A stretch of 64,000 nucleotides of DNA from Shewanella sp. HN-41 (GCF_000217915.1 NZ_AFOZ01000017.1:124001-188000); one strand, 5' to 3'. Positions 1-10,830 are shown, counted from the stretch's first letter. The notes: generated by a model from the sequence alone, not told the origin. Translations and numbers: made by a program.

Positions 1-690
1 CGCCCGATTTTTAAAAACGGAAGCCGTACCCTATCTTGTGCTCGATCTTGATCCTACAAGGGTTTCCGAGGCCCGCCGAGCAGGTGAACCCATTTACTTT
101 GGGGATGTGTGTAAAAGAGCAATTCTAAAACAGATGGGGATCAAGAGGGCAAAGATGATCGTTATTACCTTTTGTGAATCCCGTAGCTTAGAAGAGGCAT
201 TACCCCTATGTAAGCTGCTTGCTCCCGATGCGAAAATATTAGTCAGAACCCGTGATGATAGTGATTTAGATCGACTGCAAAAGGCCGGTGCTAGCCAAGT
301 GATCCCTGAATCCTTAGAGGGCAGTTTAATGTTAGTGTCCCAAGTATTGCATCAGTGTGGGGTGCCACTAGCACGGATATTAAAGCGCTTGGAATCTGAG
401 CGACGTAATCATTATCAATTTTTACATGGTTTTTTTCGGGAGCTGAAACTGACTTCAGCTTAGAGTCGATGCATGCGGTATCGCTGCCCCGCGGTGCCGA
501 TGCCGTAGGCAAGATGGTGGCGGATATTGATTGGGCCTTGCTGCGGGTTGAACTGAGGGCAATACGCCGTGACGGGGCCGAGGTGGAGCATCCAGGGCAG
601 GATTGGATCTTTAGTGCAGGGGATATTTTATTGGTAGTCGGTAAACCCCGAAGGCTGGAAAAAGTCGAAGCTAAACTCCTGCATGGCTAA
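1..690 (+). pseudogene. KefB/CPA2-type cation:proton antiporter, C-terminal regulatory part (partial, frameshifted)
   Basis: The gene enters from the left edge; the open frame runs from base 2. What is visible is a Rossmann-type TrkA-N (RCK) domain (start LVLDLDPTRV, a GD at the fold, end GASQVIPESLEGS) and then a TrkA-C domain (about 490-680, ending VVGKPRRLEKVEAKLLHG). In KefB/KefC-like antiporters these cytoplasmic domains gate a membrane K+/H+ exchanger. Frame 2 stops at 461-463 and the TrkA-C part continues in frame 1. The break maps to a run of seven T at about 430-437; adding one T joins the halves as GFFSGAETDFSLESMHAVSL with no stop. I therefore read this as one gene with a 1-base deletion, probably a sequence error. 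The membrane half lies outside the window. Confidence 0.8.
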
Positions 691-723
691 TGGCTCGCGG
701 TTGCTGAGGGTAAAATACAGAGA

Positions 724-755
724 TAAAAATGCCGACATTATGTCGGCATTTTTGT
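724..755. terminator. Bidirectional intrinsic terminator between the antiporter and csp genes
   Basis: The perfect hairpin TGCCGACA-TTA-TGTCGGCA is flanked by an A-run on the left and a T-run on the right. It can end transcription of both convergent neighbours. Confidence 0.85.
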
Positions 756-803
756 CTGCAATCTGTTATCCGATTAATCTATCCCTTGCGAGATAGTGAT
801 TAA

Positions 804-1014
804 TTACAGAACAACAACGTTCGCAGCTTGAGGACCTTTTTTGGCCTTGTTCGATATCAAAAGAAACCTTTTGACCTTCACCAAGGGTTTTAAAGCCTTC
901 TGAAACGATTGCGCGGAAATGAACGAATGCGTCAGCGCCACCATTGTCAGGAGAAATAAAACCAAAACCTTTTTCTTCGTTAAACCATTTAACTACACCA
1001 GTAGTTTTAGACAT
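804..1014 (-). pseudogene. Cold-shock protein of the CspA family, with a 1-base insertion near its 3' end
   Basis: The first 50 or so residues are a classic CspA-type OB fold carrying both RNA-binding motifs (KGFGFI = RNP1, DAFVHF = RNP2). The protein binds single-stranded RNA/DNA. As read, the frame leaves the family sequence after EQGQK and runs on as unrelated residues to about 766. Removing one base from the run of six T (plus strand, 837-842) restores [12 protein letters not shown] followed by a stop at 806-804, giving a normal 69-residue protein. The start is ATG at 1014; the longer upstream start (MKILETF) is not typical of the family. The insertion is most likely a sequencing error. 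Confidence 0.85.
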
Positions 1015-1542
1015 GAATGTCTCCAAAATTTTCAAACAAAATAATTCGCAATTATGCGGGAACTTAGCCAGAAATAGAATTATTTACATTGATGATAAGT
1101 TATGAGTGGAAAGCTTCATGACAGCAAACAAATTACAGGGTGCAGCGAAGGTTTTCAAAAACATAATATTGCTTATAAATAGGTCTGAATCACAGGCCGG
1201 AGTGCAGAGTAACACACTCTGATCTTTTGTATAGTTTTATTTTTAATCGCTGGGATACCCTAGGCGATTTTTTTAAAAGATATTGAAAATAAAATATTTT
1301 TTAACTACACGTATTCAACTAGATAGGTATTTTTCACCGTTTAATGTGTTTGGAAAAATAAGCTTTGGTGCACAAGCATTATTTCACTAAAAGGGAGGGC
1401 ATTCTGCTGATGCATTGCAATGATTGGTTACGTTATTAAATTGTTGCTTAAATGTGTCGGTGATATTATCGCTGCCAAATAGAGAGCTTGTTGCTCTACT
1501 TAGTAGCCCACATAGTCCACAAATTAGCTTAGTTCACAAATA
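1015..1542. other. 528-base intergenic region: csp leader and promoters
   Basis: This divergent region separates csp (minus) from the DUF885 gene (plus). It is AT-rich. The side next to csp would hold a long 5' leader, as is usual for cspA-type genes, but I cannot define a cold box. A small inverted repeat (CAGAGT-aacac-ACTCTG) lies near 1204-1222. No ORF stands out. Confidence 0.4.
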
Positions 1543-1563
1543 ATGATGCATGGAGACTTCAGT

Positions 1564-3387
1564 TTGAAAACAATATTAAAACGAATCGGACTCGGTAGTT
1601 TAATTATAGTGTTACTTTTAAGTGCCTTGGCAGTACATGAATGGTTTGCGAAGAAACCCTTTTTCTTTCGTGCTTTTTTAGACCGAAGTGTTGTCAAAAT
1701 GGCATTTGAAAGTCCAGAAACCTTAACTTCTTTGGGCTTCTTAGAATCCTTTGGGATCACAGGGCATAATGCACAGTTAGATGATGATAGCCCAGCGGCC
1801 ATGGATAAAACCTTTGCCCAAGTGCGTGTGCTGCGGGATACATTGCTCCGTTATCAAGATACGGATTTAGATAATAATCAACGTATTTCTAAGGACATCG
1901 CCCTCTATCTAGCAGATTTTGCTCTCGCTTCCGAACCTTATAGCTACCATAATTATCCATTGAATCAGCTGTTTGGTATTCAAAACGGTTATCCAAGCTT
2001 TATGCAGGCTCAGCATCAGGTTCATTCAATCGAAGACGCTGAAAACTATCTTGCGCGTCTACAAGCGGTGCAAACTAAATTTGCCCAAACCATGGAAGGA
2101 CTCTCACTTCGCGAATCTAAGGGCATTATTCCGCCAAAGTTTGTGATTGAGCGGGTACTGGCCGAGATGAATGATTTTGTCGCTACGCCTATTCAAGACA
2201 ATATTCTCTACAGTTCATTCAAAACTAAATTGACTGACACTGATATCAGTGCCGACGAGCAAGCGCGTTTATTGACCGCGGCTGAAGCGAACATTAAAGA
2301 TTACGTGCACCCTGCGTACCAATTATTTATCGATTACTTTATCCAATTACAAGCCAAAGCGGGGACGGATGACGGTTACTGGGCGCTGCCTAACGGCGAT
2401 GTTGCCTATGAGCAGTTACTGAAGTTTTTCACCACCACTAATTACACTGCCGATGAGATCCATGCCAAAGGACTTGCTGAGGTGAACCGTATTCAGAGCG
2501 AGATCATGACTATCTTAGCCGCGCAGGGTTACGATGTGAGTCAGGGTTTCTCGGTTGCGATTGAAGCATTGGCCGCCGATCCTAAGTTTTACTACGAGGA
2601 TAGTGATGCGGGTAGGGCACAAATTCTCGTCGATTATCAAGCGATTCTCGATGAGGTGAATGCGGGACTCGGTGATGCCTTCCGTATTCGCCCTGAAGCG
2701 GGCATGGAAGTGGTACGTATTCCTGAATTTAAAGAGAAAACGGCGCCTGGTGCCTATTATCAACAGCCCGCCATCGATGGCAGTCGCCCCGGTCGTTTCT
2801 TCGCAAACCTTTACGATATCAAGGCGACCCCTAAGTATGGCATGCGCACCTTGGCCTACCATGAAGGCATTCCTGGACATCATTTTCAAATTGCCGTTGC
2901 CATGGAGTTAGAAGGCCAGCCGCTCATCCGTAAGATGGCACCTTTTACGGCCTACATTGAAGGTTGGGCGCTTTACAGTGAACGCTTAGCTTGGGAACAG
3001 GGTTTCCAAAAGGATCCCTTTGATAATATTGGTCGATTGCAGGCGGAGCTTTTCCGCGCTGTGCGTCTAGTGGTCGATACTGGTATTCACCATAGTCGTT
3101 GGACTCGCGAGCAAGCCATCGACTATATGAAGAAAAACACCGGCATGTCCGATCGTGATGTGACCGCAGAAATTGAGCGCTATATAGTGATGCCGGGCCA
3201 AGCGACGGCTTATAAAGTCGGGATGATGAAAATTCTTGAGTTAAGGGAGAAGGCTAAGTTGGCCCTCGGAGATAAGTTTAATTTACGGAATTTTCACGAT
3301 GTTGTACTTAAAAATGGCGCTGTACCTTTAGATATTTTGGAGCAGATCGTTAACCGTTATATCGCTGAAACGAAAAGTAAAACCTGA
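1564..3387 (+). CDS. DUF885 family protein (putative membrane-anchored metallopeptidase-like)
   Basis: A protein of about 607 residues with one N-terminal hydrophobic segment (residues ~6-22, LGSLIIVLLLSALAV), so probably an exported or membrane-anchored protein facing the periplasm. The diagnostic DUF885 motif YHEGIPGHHFQ occurs around residue 435. It resembles an HExxH zinc site with an inserted PG and suggests peptidase activity, which is little tested for this family. The in-frame ATG at 1543 has no ribosome site, whereas GGAG lies 8 bases upstream of TTG at 1564, so I prefer the TTG start. C-terminal helices (RYIVMPGQATAYKVGMMKILELR) fit the family. The gene stands alone, with its own promoter region upstream. 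Confidence 0.75.
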   Translation: MKTILKRIGLGSLIIVLLLSALAVHEWFAKKPFFFRAFLDRSVVKMAFESPETLTSLGFLESFGITGHNAQLDDDSPAAMDKTFAQVRVLRDTLLRYQDTDLDNNQRISKDIALYLADFALASEPYSYHNYPLNQLFGIQNGYPSFMQAQHQVHSIEDAENYLARLQAVQTKFAQTMEGLSLRESKGIIPPKFVIERVLAEMNDFVATPIQDNILYSSFKTKLTDTDISADEQARLLTAAEANIKDYVHPAYQLFIDYFIQLQAKAGTDDGYWALPNGDVAYEQLLKFFTTTNYTADEIHAKGLAEVNRIQSEIMTILAAQGYDVSQGFSVAIEALAADPKFYYEDSDAGRAQILVDYQAILDEVNAGLGDAFRIRPEAGMEVVRIPEFKEKTAPGAYYQQPAIDGSRPGRFFANLYDIKATPKYGMRTLAYHEGIPGHHFQIAVAMELEGQPLIRKMAPFTAYIEGWALYSERLAWEQGFQKDPFDNIGRLQAELFRAVRLVVDTGIHHSRWTREQAIDYMKKNTGMSDRDVTAEIERYIVMPGQATAYKVGMMKILELREKAKLALGDKFNLRNFHDVVLKNGAVPLDILEQIVNRYIAETKSKT

Positions 3388-3436
3388 TAAGAAAGCCTTT
3401 TTTATCTGTTACTTTTGATGTTAATTACCCCCTCCT

Positions 3437-3474
3437 ATACCTTCGAGTAGGCGCCTTTAGGTACTCGAAGGTAT
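3437..3474. repeat. 13-bp perfect inverted repeat (hairpin)
   Basis: ATACCTTCGAGTA pairs with TACTCGAAGGTAT across a 12-base loop. No T-run follows, so it is not a standard terminator, though it may protect the 3' end of the DUF885 mRNA. Confidence 0.6.
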
Positions 3475-3604
3475 GTTCTAATTGCAGGGATTCTGGCTTT
3501 CCGCCAATGCTTTCAATACAATCCCAGACAACTCATTGATAAATGTCGCTCGGCAATGGCTTGCTATTGCTAGGTATCGATATTTTTAGTTTCAAGGTTT
3601 TTAC

Positions 3605-6600
3605 ATGAATCGCTTGTCCCCCCAAGATCCTATCCAATTGACTCGAAGCACGATTGAGTCATTATTCACGCCGCCAACCTTAATGCGCGCCCGTGATTAT
3701 GTGATGAAGGGACGGGTCTTGAGCGCCAAAGCGAACGCCGATTTTCGTCATATTGAAGGTCGCGTCATGGGGACGGAATCCCAGCCCTATCGACAAGATA
3801 TTCGCCTCGTGAGTGTAAACCATAAATTGATCATGAATGGCTTCTGCTCCTGTCCTGCCACAGGACATTGCAAGCATATTGCCGCGGTTCTTTATAGTTT
3901 ACTGAGCGATAGAACCGTTGAAGATCAACGTATTGCCCAGTGGTTACATCTATTAGATGAAAGTGATGACCTCACGGTTTCAAATGTCGATTTACTCTAT
4001 GACGATCGCGTGCTGTACGTGTTATCCAAAGATGATAATGGCGTTTACCTTGAACTCAGAAAAGGCAAGCTGGCGAAGAAAGGCGGCTATAACAAAGGCT
4101 CGAAAATCGCGTTATCCGACGTGCAATACTATATGCCTGCTTGGATTGGCGCCGAAGATGTGCTCATCATCAATCTTATCATGTCCACCCGCCGCCACGG
4201 CGCCTCGCGTCTGTACCTTAAAGCTCAGCTAGGTGCCATGGCGCTGGAAAAAATGCTCCTTACTGAGCGGTGTTTTTGGGAGGAAAGTCGTTTACCGCTC
4301 ACCCGAGGTGAGTCAATCAAGCCTGAATTTATTTGGCTCGATAGGGATGCCGAGCATAAACAGATGCAGTTAATGCTACCCAATAAAGACAATTGGGAGC
4401 TGATACCCTGTGAGCCGCCGAGTTACATCGACTTAGATTATTTTAAAATAGGTACATTAGAGACAGAGATCAGCGTTGAAAAGCTATTGTTACTCAGTCA
4501 GATGCCCCCTGTGCCTAGCTCGCAAATAGAACTTGTGAGCCACAAATTGATTAAGCATTTTTCGGCGAAAACTGTGCCTACGCCCGCTTCGATTGATTTT
4601 GTCGAGTTGCAAGTGCCGCTGCAAGTCAGGTTAACCTTAACGTCGCAGGAGTTACCCGAGTTTGCTATGGCGCAGCCGCTAGTGCTGCTGGAGTTTGTCT
4701 ATCAGGATGTGGTGCTCGGCGGCCGGTATCCAGACGAACCCATATCCTTAGTCACCCACCAAGGCAAAACCTATCAAGTCACACGGCAATTAGATGCGGA
4801 AATGAATGTCGTTCATCGTCTAATGGCATTGGAGCTGGTCGAGCTTGCACCTTCTTTTATCCCTAACAGTGGCAACTATGTCAGTATATGGGGGGTAGGT
4901 TCACTGCCTGAAACGATCGATGCTTGGCTGCACTTTATTCAACAGGAAATACCAGCATTAGAGGCCTTGGGTTACCAAGTACATTTTGCCGATAATTTCA
5001 GTTTAAATGTGATCGACACTCCATTGGCGATTGAACTCGATGATTCGCAGGAAGGTTGGTTTTCCCTATCACTCAATGCCGATATCGATGGCCAAATAGT
5101 CCCCATGCTGCCCTTAATTGCCACTTGGCTTAAGCAGTATGGTGAGCCCGCGGATGATGCTGAGTTACTGTTACCAAGTCCGAATGGGGATTGGTTAAAA
5201 GTCAAAGCCAGCGTGATCAAACCATTAGTGAGTATTATTTTAGAGCTATTTGATAGTCACAAGGGTCACAGCGTTGCTTTGCCAAAGTATCGAGCCCATT
5301 TGCTTAATGATTTTGTCGACAGTGAAATTGGTTTATTAAATGGTGAACGGGTCAGAAATCTAGCGGCGAAACTGGCGCAATTTCAGGGAGTCGTTGCGGT
5401 GGATTTGCCTCAGCAATTACAAGCTGAATTACGCCATTATCAACATCAAGGTTTAAATTGGCTTTGTTTTTTAAAAGAGTACCAACTTGGCGGTATCTTA
5501 GCTGACGATATGGGGCTAGGCAAAACGGTTCAAACCTTAGCTTTTCTACTCAAACAGCAAGAGTTAGCTGCCGCGGGAACCCGCCGTGCACCGAGCCTAA
5601 TTATTTGCCCCACCAGTTTAGTGGGCAATTGGGCCAAAGAAGCCGCTAAATTTTCCCCTTCGTTAAAGCTAGTGGTGATCCATGGCGCCCAGCGTAAACC
5701 TCTGCTCGAACGCTTAACCGAATACGATATAGTGGTGACAACATATCCATTAATGGTGCGGGATAATGAATATTATCAATTACATCATTTTGAACACATC
5801 ATACTCGATGAAGCCCAGCAGATAAAAAATGCCCAAGCGAAGGTGACACAAGTCATCAAGGAATTGCACTCTCCCTTTAAATTATGCCTAACGGGGACAC
5901 CGCTGGAAAATCACTTAGGTGAGCTGAAATCGTTAATGGATTTTTGTTTACCAGGACTTTTAGGGACAAATGCCTTCTTTAACAAATCCTTTAGATACAG
6001 TATCGAGCGCTATGGTGATACCGAAAAGGCTAAGATATTAAGCCAGCGCATCGCCCCCTTTGTGCTGCGCAGAACCAAAGATCAAGTTATCACTGAATTA
6101 CCGGCTAAGACGGAAATTATCCAAACCCTAGAGCTTGAAAAGGATCAACGCAATCTCTATGAGATCATACGCTTAAGCATGGAGAAAAAGCTGAGGGATT
6201 TGTTTTCGACCCAAGGGGTTGGTAGCAGCCATATTGAGTTTTTGGATGCATTGCTCAAATTGCGTCAGGCCTGCTGTGACCCTAGGTTAGTGAAGCTAGA
6301 GCAGGCACAAAAGGTCAAAAATAATGCTAAGTTAAACTGGCTTACTCAAAATTTACCCGAGATGGTGCAAGAAGGGCGTAAGATCTTAATTTTTAGTCAG
6401 TTTACTAGCATGTTGACCCTGATCGAAGCCGAGTTACAGTCCTTAAATATGGATTACAGTAAGCTCACTGGGCAGACTCGGCTGCGCCAAGTGCAGATAG
6501 ATAAATTCCAAGAGGGCGATACGCCTGTGTTCTTAATTAGCTTAAAAGCTGGCGGTACTGGGCTTAACCTCACAGGCGCAGATACGGTTATTCACTACGA

Positions 6601-6826
6601 TCCTTGGTGGAATCCTGCCACGGAAAAACAAGCCACGGACCGCGCCCATCGCATCGGCCAAAACAAGCCCGTATTTGTGTATAAATTAATTGCCGAAGGA
6701 ACTGTCGAGGAAAAAATCCAAGAAATGCAGCAACATAAGCAAAGCTTGGCGGACAGTATTCTCGAGGGCAAAGGCAAGGGAACATGGCAAGGCAGTGCCG
6801 AAGAATTGTTATCACTGTTTAGCTAG
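3605..6826 (+). CDS. SWI2/SNF2-family helicase with SWIM zinc finger
   Basis: A 1073-residue bacterial SNF2-type ATPase. The N-terminus carries a SWIM finger (CSCPATGHCKH, residues ~80-90), a likely DNA or protein contact. The middle (~130-600) is poorly conserved. The motor occupies ~610-1050: motif I DDMGLGKT, motif II DEAQ (the usual bacterial SNF2 form), TGTPLEN, LILIF-type FSQFTSML, GLNLTGADTV and motif VI QATDRAHRIGQ. Such proteins translocate on DNA and remodel DNA-protein complexes; the specific partner is unknown. ATG at 3605 has an AAGG upstream. All motor motifs are intact. Confidence 0.9.
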   Translation: MNRLSPQDPIQLTRSTIESLFTPPTLMRARDYVMKGRVLSAKANADFRHIEGRVMGTESQPYRQDIRLVSVNHKLIMNGFCSCPATGHCKHIAAVLYSLLSDRTVEDQRIAQWLHLLDESDDLTVSNVDLLYDDRVLYVLSKDDNGVYLELRKGKLAKKGGYNKGSKIALSDVQYYMPAWIGAEDVLIINLIMSTRRHGASRLYLKAQLGAMALEKMLLTERCFWEESRLPLTRGESIKPEFIWLDRDAEHKQMQLMLPNKDNWELIPCEPPSYIDLDYFKIGTLETEISVEKLLLLSQMPPVPSSQIELVSHKLIKHFSAKTVPTPASIDFVELQVPLQVRLTLTSQELPEFAMAQPLVLLEFVYQDVVLGGRYPDEPISLVTHQGKTYQVTRQLDAEMNVVHRLMALELVELAPSFIPNSGNYVSIWGVGSLPETIDAWLHFIQQEIPALEALGYQVHFADNFSLNVIDTPLAIELDDSQEGWFSLSLNADIDGQIVPMLPLIATWLKQYGEPADDAELLLPSPNGDWLKVKASVIKPLVSIILELFDSHKGHSVALPKYRAHLLNDFVDSEIGLLNGERVRNLAAKLAQFQGVVAVDLPQQLQAELRHYQHQGLNWLCFLKEYQLGGILADDMGLGKTVQTLAFLLKQQELAAAGTRRAPSLIICPTSLVGNWAKEAAKFSPSLKLVVIHGAQRKPLLERLTEYDIVVTTYPLMVRDNEYYQLHHFEHIILDEAQQIKNAQAKVTQVIKELHSPFKLCLTGTPLENHLGELKSLMDFCLPGLLGTNAFFNKSFRYSIERYGDTEKAKILSQRIAPFVLRRTKDQVITELPAKTEIIQTLELEKDQRNLYEIIRLSMEKKLRDLFSTQGVGSSHIEFLDALLKLRQACCDPRLVKLEQAQKVKNNAKLNWLTQNLPEMVQEGRKILIFSQFTSMLTLIEAELQSLNMDYSKLTGQTRLRQVQIDKFQEGDTPVFLISLKAGGTGLNLTGADTVIHYDPWWNPATEKQATDRAHRIGQNKPVFVYKLIAEGTVEEKIQEMQQHKQSLADSILEGKGKGTWQGSAEELLSLFS

Positions 6827-6870
6827 TTCTAATGTATTTAATTGATTGAATTATCTGACAGAGGTGAACC

Positions 6871-7632
6871 ATGCAGTATCAAGTCGACACTCATACTCAT
6901 ACGGTGGCATCGAGCCATGCGTACAGTACCATTCACGATTACATTGCCGTAGCCAAGCAGAAGGGCATTCGTCTGTTTGCGACCACAGATCATGGGCCAG
7001 CCATGGCCGATGCGCCGCATTTCTGGCACTTTGTGAATTTAAGGGTGTTGCCCCGCATGGTGGATGGTGTCGGAATTTTGCGTGGTATTGAAGCCAATAT
7101 CAAAAATATCGACGGTGAGATTGATTACTTTGGGGATTATTTATCCCAGCTCGATATAGTGCTCGCGGGATTTCACGAGCCAGTTTATCCACCATCGGAT
7201 AGGGCAACTCATACTGAGGCGATGATCAATACCATTAAAAGCGGTAAGGTCGATATTATTACCCATCCCGGTAATCCTGCTTATCCTATTGATATTGAAG
7301 CCGTTGCCCGCGCCGCCGCCGAACATGGTGTGGCATTGGAAATCAATAATTCCTCCTTTGAAGTCTCCCGCAAGGGCAGTGAAGCCAATTGTACCGCCAT
7401 TGCTAAGGCGGCAAAGGAATTTGGGACTATCTTGGTTATGGGCTCTGACTCCCATGTGGCCTTCAGTTTAGGGGAGTTTGGCTGCGCTAAAACTATTATT
7501 GATGCTGTGGCTTATCCCGAATCTCACTTACTTAATCGCAGCCCCGGGGCATTACTGGCCTTTTTAGCGGGTCGCGGCCACCACACCGTTGCTGATCTGG
7601 CTGCCCTTTTCAATGATGACAATGATAAATAA
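6871..7632 (+). CDS. ycdX: PHP-domain phosphatase, YcdX family
   Basis: 253 residues, matching the usual size of YcdX. Metal-binding PHP motifs are visible: HTHT at residues 7-10, TDHGP (~39), THPGNP (~131) and SDSH (~191), expected to bind a trinuclear zinc site in a TIM-like barrel. Phosphatase activity is reported for the family, but the natural substrate is uncertain. The start is supported by GAGG 7 bases upstream. The next gene overlaps its 3' end, so the two are probably cotranscribed. Confidence 0.9.
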   Translation: MQYQVDTHTHTVASSHAYSTIHDYIAVAKQKGIRLFATTDHGPAMADAPHFWHFVNLRVLPRMVDGVGILRGIEANIKNIDGEIDYFGDYLSQLDIVLAGFHEPVYPPSDRATHTEAMINTIKSGKVDIITHPGNPAYPIDIEAVARAAAEHGVALEINNSSFEVSRKGSEANCTAIAKAAKEFGTILVMGSDSHVAFSLGEFGCAKTIIDAVAYPESHLLNRSPGALLAFLAGRGHHTVADLAALFNDDNDK

Positions 7633-8692
7633 GCACTTGACTGACCATGGGAATACCACGGCTAATGGGCCGCAAACTGTGCTTATCACGGGGGCCGATA
7701 GCCAACTGGCCAAGGCGCTGCAACGTAGGTCCAGCACTATTGCTCAGGCATTCAGGTTAATTCCCCTGACCCGGGAGCAGCTTGATATTAGCGATGCATT
7801 GGTTGTGGCAAAGGCATTTAGTGAATATCGGCCCGATTGGGTGATCAATTGCGCCGCCTATAATGGGGTGGATGATGCCGAACGCGAGCCTGAACTCGCT
7901 TACAGGGTTAACTCACTCGGCCCTGAACTTCTTGCTAAACAATGCGTTAATCTAGGTGCGCGTTTAGTACATATTTCCAGTGACTATGTATTTAATGGCG
8001 GGGTGTTTAGCGGTGAAGGGATTAGTGGCGGCGCTTTTGACTGCGACGTGGTGAGCTCTGATACCTGCCATTCGCACAAAACATCCCCCTACCGAGAAAC
8101 CGACTCTCCTTCGCCTCTGTCTGTTTATGGTAAGAGCAAATTGGCGGGCGAGAATGCGGTACTTGGACTGCTGGGTGAACGTGCTTTAGTCATTAGGACC
8201 GCTTGGCTCTACGGGCAAGATGGGCATAATTTTGTCAAAACTATGCTTAAGCTGATGCAAACCCAAGCGAGTCTAACTGTTATTGACGATCAAATCGGCT
8301 CGCCCACTTGGAGTGATGCGCTGGCGCACACTGTGTGGCAGTTGATCCTCAAGCAGGGGCAGGGGATGTTCCATTACGCTGGCCTTGGTGAATGTAGTTG
8401 GTATCATTTTGCCTGTGAGATCCAGCGTCAAGCACTTCAATTCAAGCTGTTAACCAAGCAAATTCCCATAGTGCCAATCGATAGCGCAGGCTATGCCGCT
8501 AAGGCTTTGATGCAGGGAAAATCCCTTGCACTAAGGCCTAGCTACAGTGCACTTTGCAGTGAAAAATTGCAGCATTTCATGGCTATGCCAGAGTTACAGA
8601 CACAAAATTTACAGAATAATCAAGATCTTCTTATGTCGATAGTGTGGCAGGATTGGCGGCAACAACTCAAGATCATGCTGCAATCGATGTAG
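7613..8692 (+). CDS. RmlD-like sugar-nucleotide reductase (extended SDR)
   Basis: An extended short-chain dehydrogenase of about 360 residues related to dTDP-4-dehydrorhamnose reductase. It shows an N-terminal nucleotide-binding [33 protein letters not shown] and the active-site YGKSK. It is longer than typical RmlD (~300), with an insert after [10 protein letters not shown] and an extended tail. No other rhamnose genes are nearby, so the substrate is open. Candidate starts at 7613, 7616 and 7622 all overlap the 3' end of ycdX. An upstream frame reaching 7589 is open but less likely. Confidence 0.75.
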   Translation: MMTMINKHLTDHGNTTANGPQTVLITGADSQLAKALQRRSSTIAQAFRLIPLTREQLDISDALVVAKAFSEYRPDWVINCAAYNGVDDAEREPELAYRVNSLGPELLAKQCVNLGARLVHISSDYVFNGGVFSGEGISGGAFDCDVVSSDTCHSHKTSPYRETDSPSPLSVYGKSKLAGENAVLGLLGERALVIRTAWLYGQDGHNFVKTMLKLMQTQASLTVIDDQIGSPTWSDALAHTVWQLILKQGQGMFHYAGLGECSWYHFACEIQRQALQFKLLTKQIPIVPIDSAGYAAKALMQGKSLALRPSYSALCSEKLQHFMAMPELQTQNLQNNQDLLMSIVWQDWRQQLKIMLQSM

Positions 8693-8973
8693 ATGGTGAA
8701 GATGAACGTGATAGCGGCGCACCGTTATTTGTTGCTGTGATAGCCATTTTGCCCACATCTCGCCTGTGAATACGAATGCAGCTGCCCCTATGGCTCTTTT
8801 CAGCCTGTTAGGCTTGGCTTAGACTCGGGAGCCTAAGTGTTTTTACCCTAGGCCCAATAGGCGTCAGCGATTTTCTTAGTCAATTTTGCTCGATGTATGA
8901 TGAATTTGTTCTTAATTTTCAATCCATGGCGATGGCATAATGCCAAGATACTTAACGGATAAAGGACATCGAA

Positions 8974-9777
8974 ATGACAGATAAGACCACAGTGGCGACC
9001 CTCACTAAGCAAGATTTACTGGCGGTGGTGGACATTGCCAAAGCCGCGGGTGAGGCCATTATGACGATTTATGGTCAAGAGGACTTTTCCGTAAGCCATA
9101 AGGGCGATGACAGTCCGGTGACGGCCGCCGATATTGCGGCCCACAGGGTGATTGTGGCATCACTGGCTGAGCGATTTGTGGGTATTCCCGTGATGTCCGA
9201 AGAGGCCGCTGAAATCAGTTGGGATGAACGCAGGCAGTGGGACACCTATTGGTTGATCGACCCCTTAGATGGCACCAAAGAGTTTATTAAGCGAAACGGT
9301 GAATTTACGGTCAATATTGCTCTTATTCATCAGGGGATTGCATTGGCTGGTGTTGTATATGCCCCCGTGCTTGACACTTATTATTATGGGGCAAAACATT
9401 TGGGTGCTTGGCGACAAAAAGCGGGGCAGGAAAGCCCATTACTGGGAGTGACTCGCCCGCGGCAAACGCCGATAGTTGTCGGCAGTCGTTCCCACTTGAG
9501 CCCTGATATCGCCGAGTATCTGCAGCATTTGGGTCAGCACCAGATGTTAAGCGTGGGCAGTTCATTGAAGTTTTGTATGTTGGCAGAGGGGGAGGCCGAT
9601 CTCTACCCTAGATTAGGTCCTACTAGCGAGTGGGACACGGCCGCAGCACAGGCCGTATTGGAAAGCGCAGGCGGAAGTGTCGTCTGTTATGACTCTGGTT
9701 TACCCTTAACATACAATCAAAAACCAGAAATATTAAACCCTTACTTTATTGCTACAGCCCCAGGCTGGGTAGCATAA
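8974..9777 (+). CDS. cysQ: 3'(2'),5'-bisphosphate nucleotidase CysQ
   Basis: 267 residues of the inositol-monophosphatase superfamily. The metal-binding signature DPLDGTKEF (residues ~95-103) is intact, with the upstream glutamate (SEEA) and the C-terminal WDTAAAQAVLESAGG motif. CysQ removes the 3' phosphate from PAP, a by-product of sulfate assimilation, recycling it to AMP. AGGA sits 7 bases before the ATG. The gene stands between an intergenic region with no clear features (8693-8973) and mak. Confidence 0.9.
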   Translation: MTDKTTVATLTKQDLLAVVDIAKAAGEAIMTIYGQEDFSVSHKGDDSPVTAADIAAHRVIVASLAERFVGIPVMSEEAAEISWDERRQWDTYWLIDPLDGTKEFIKRNGEFTVNIALIHQGIALAGVVYAPVLDTYYYGAKHLGAWRQKAGQESPLLGVTRPRQTPIVVGSRSHLSPDIAEYLQHLGQHQMLSVGSSLKFCMLAEGEADLYPRLGPTSEWDTAAAQAVLESAGGSVVCYDSGLPLTYNQKPEILNPYFIATAPGWVA

Positions 9778-9789
9778 CCATAACGTGAA

Positions 9790-9812
9790 TCGAGTGCGGT
9801 ATATGCACTCGA
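9790..9812. repeat. 8-bp inverted repeat after cysQ
   Basis: TCGAGTGC and GCACTCGA are separated by 7 bases. No T-run follows, so this is a weak terminator or an mRNA-end hairpin. Confidence 0.45.
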
Positions 9813-9845
9813 TAACACGGCAAGATAAAATTGGAGTAGCGATTC

Positions 9846-10763
9846 ATGATACGCATGGGCATCGATTTAGGCGGAACAAAAATAGAATTAGTGGCCCTAG
9901 GCGAAGAAGGCAATGAGCTATTTCGCAAGCGTGTTACAACACCGCGTGACTATCAGGGGACCCTTAACGCCATTGTCGATTTAGTCAACGAAGCCGAAGC
10001 AACCTTAGGTGAAAAAGGTACTGTGGGGGTGGGTATTCCCGGCGTCATATCTCCCTATTCAGGTTTAGTTAAAAATGCCAATTCTACTTGGATTAATGGT
10101 CACCCGCTCGATGTGAATTTAGGCGAATTGCTTGGGCGTGAGGTGCGTGTCGCCAATGATGCGAACTGCTTTGCGGTTTCTGAGGCGGTCGATGGCGCAG
10201 CCGCGGGAAAGTCTGTGGTATTTGGCGTGATTATCGGTACGGGCTGCGGCGCTGGCGTGGCAATTAACGGTAAAGTCCATGCCGGCGGTAATGGGATCGG
10301 TGGTGAGTGGGGACATAACCCACTGCCTTGGATGACGAAGGAAGAGTTCAATACTACCCGCTGTTTCTGTGGTAACCCAGATTGTATTGAAACTTTTATT
10401 TCCGGTACGGGTTTTGTCCGTGATTATAATGCGGCATTAGAGTCGGCGGACAAAAGTCGAGCGCCCGCGAAGTCGGGTGCCGATATCATGTTATTAGTCG
10501 ATCAACATGATGATATCGCCGTCGCTGCCTTTGATCGCTACATGGATAGGCTCGCCCGCTCACTGGCCCATGTGATTAATCTGCTCGATCCCGATGCGAT
10601 TGTGCTGGGGGGCGGTATGTCAAATGTGGAGGCGATTTATCCACGATTACCCGCCTTATTAACCCATTATGTGGTTGGGCGTGAATGTCGTACCCCTGTG
10701 GTCCAGAACCTTTATGGCTGCTCATCGGGCGTTCGCGGCGCCGCTTGGTTATGGGAAAAATAA
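9846..10763 (+). CDS. mak: ROK-family fructokinase Mak
   Basis: 305 residues, very close in sequence pattern to E. coli Mak throughout ([68 protein letters not shown]). The ROK zinc site [12 protein letters not shown] is present, as is the catalytic Asp of NDANC. It is expected to phosphorylate fructose, with weaker action on other hexoses, using ATP in the cytoplasm. GGAG lies 9 bases upstream of the ATG. A strong terminator follows. Confidence 0.9.
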   Translation: MIRMGIDLGGTKIELVALGEEGNELFRKRVTTPRDYQGTLNAIVDLVNEAEATLGEKGTVGVGIPGVISPYSGLVKNANSTWINGHPLDVNLGELLGREVRVANDANCFAVSEAVDGAAAGKSVVFGVIIGTGCGAGVAINGKVHAGGNGIGGEWGHNPLPWMTKEEFNTTRCFCGNPDCIETFISGTGFVRDYNAALESADKSRAPAKSGADIMLLVDQHDDIAVAAFDRYMDRLARSLAHVINLLDPDAIVLGGGMSNVEAIYPRLPALLTHYVVGRECRTPVVQNLYGCSSGVRGAAWLWEK

Positions 10764-10795
10764 TTCCTGCGAGTATATTACCCGTGCGCACTTTT

Positions 10796-10830
10796 AAACC
10801 ATCGCCCAGCCTAGTGCTGGGCGATGGTTT
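10796..10830 (+). terminator. Terminator after mak
   Basis: A perfect 15-bp stem (AAACCATCGCCCAGC with its complement) around the loop CTAGT, ending in TTT. It is symmetrical and may work in both directions. Confidence 0.75.
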
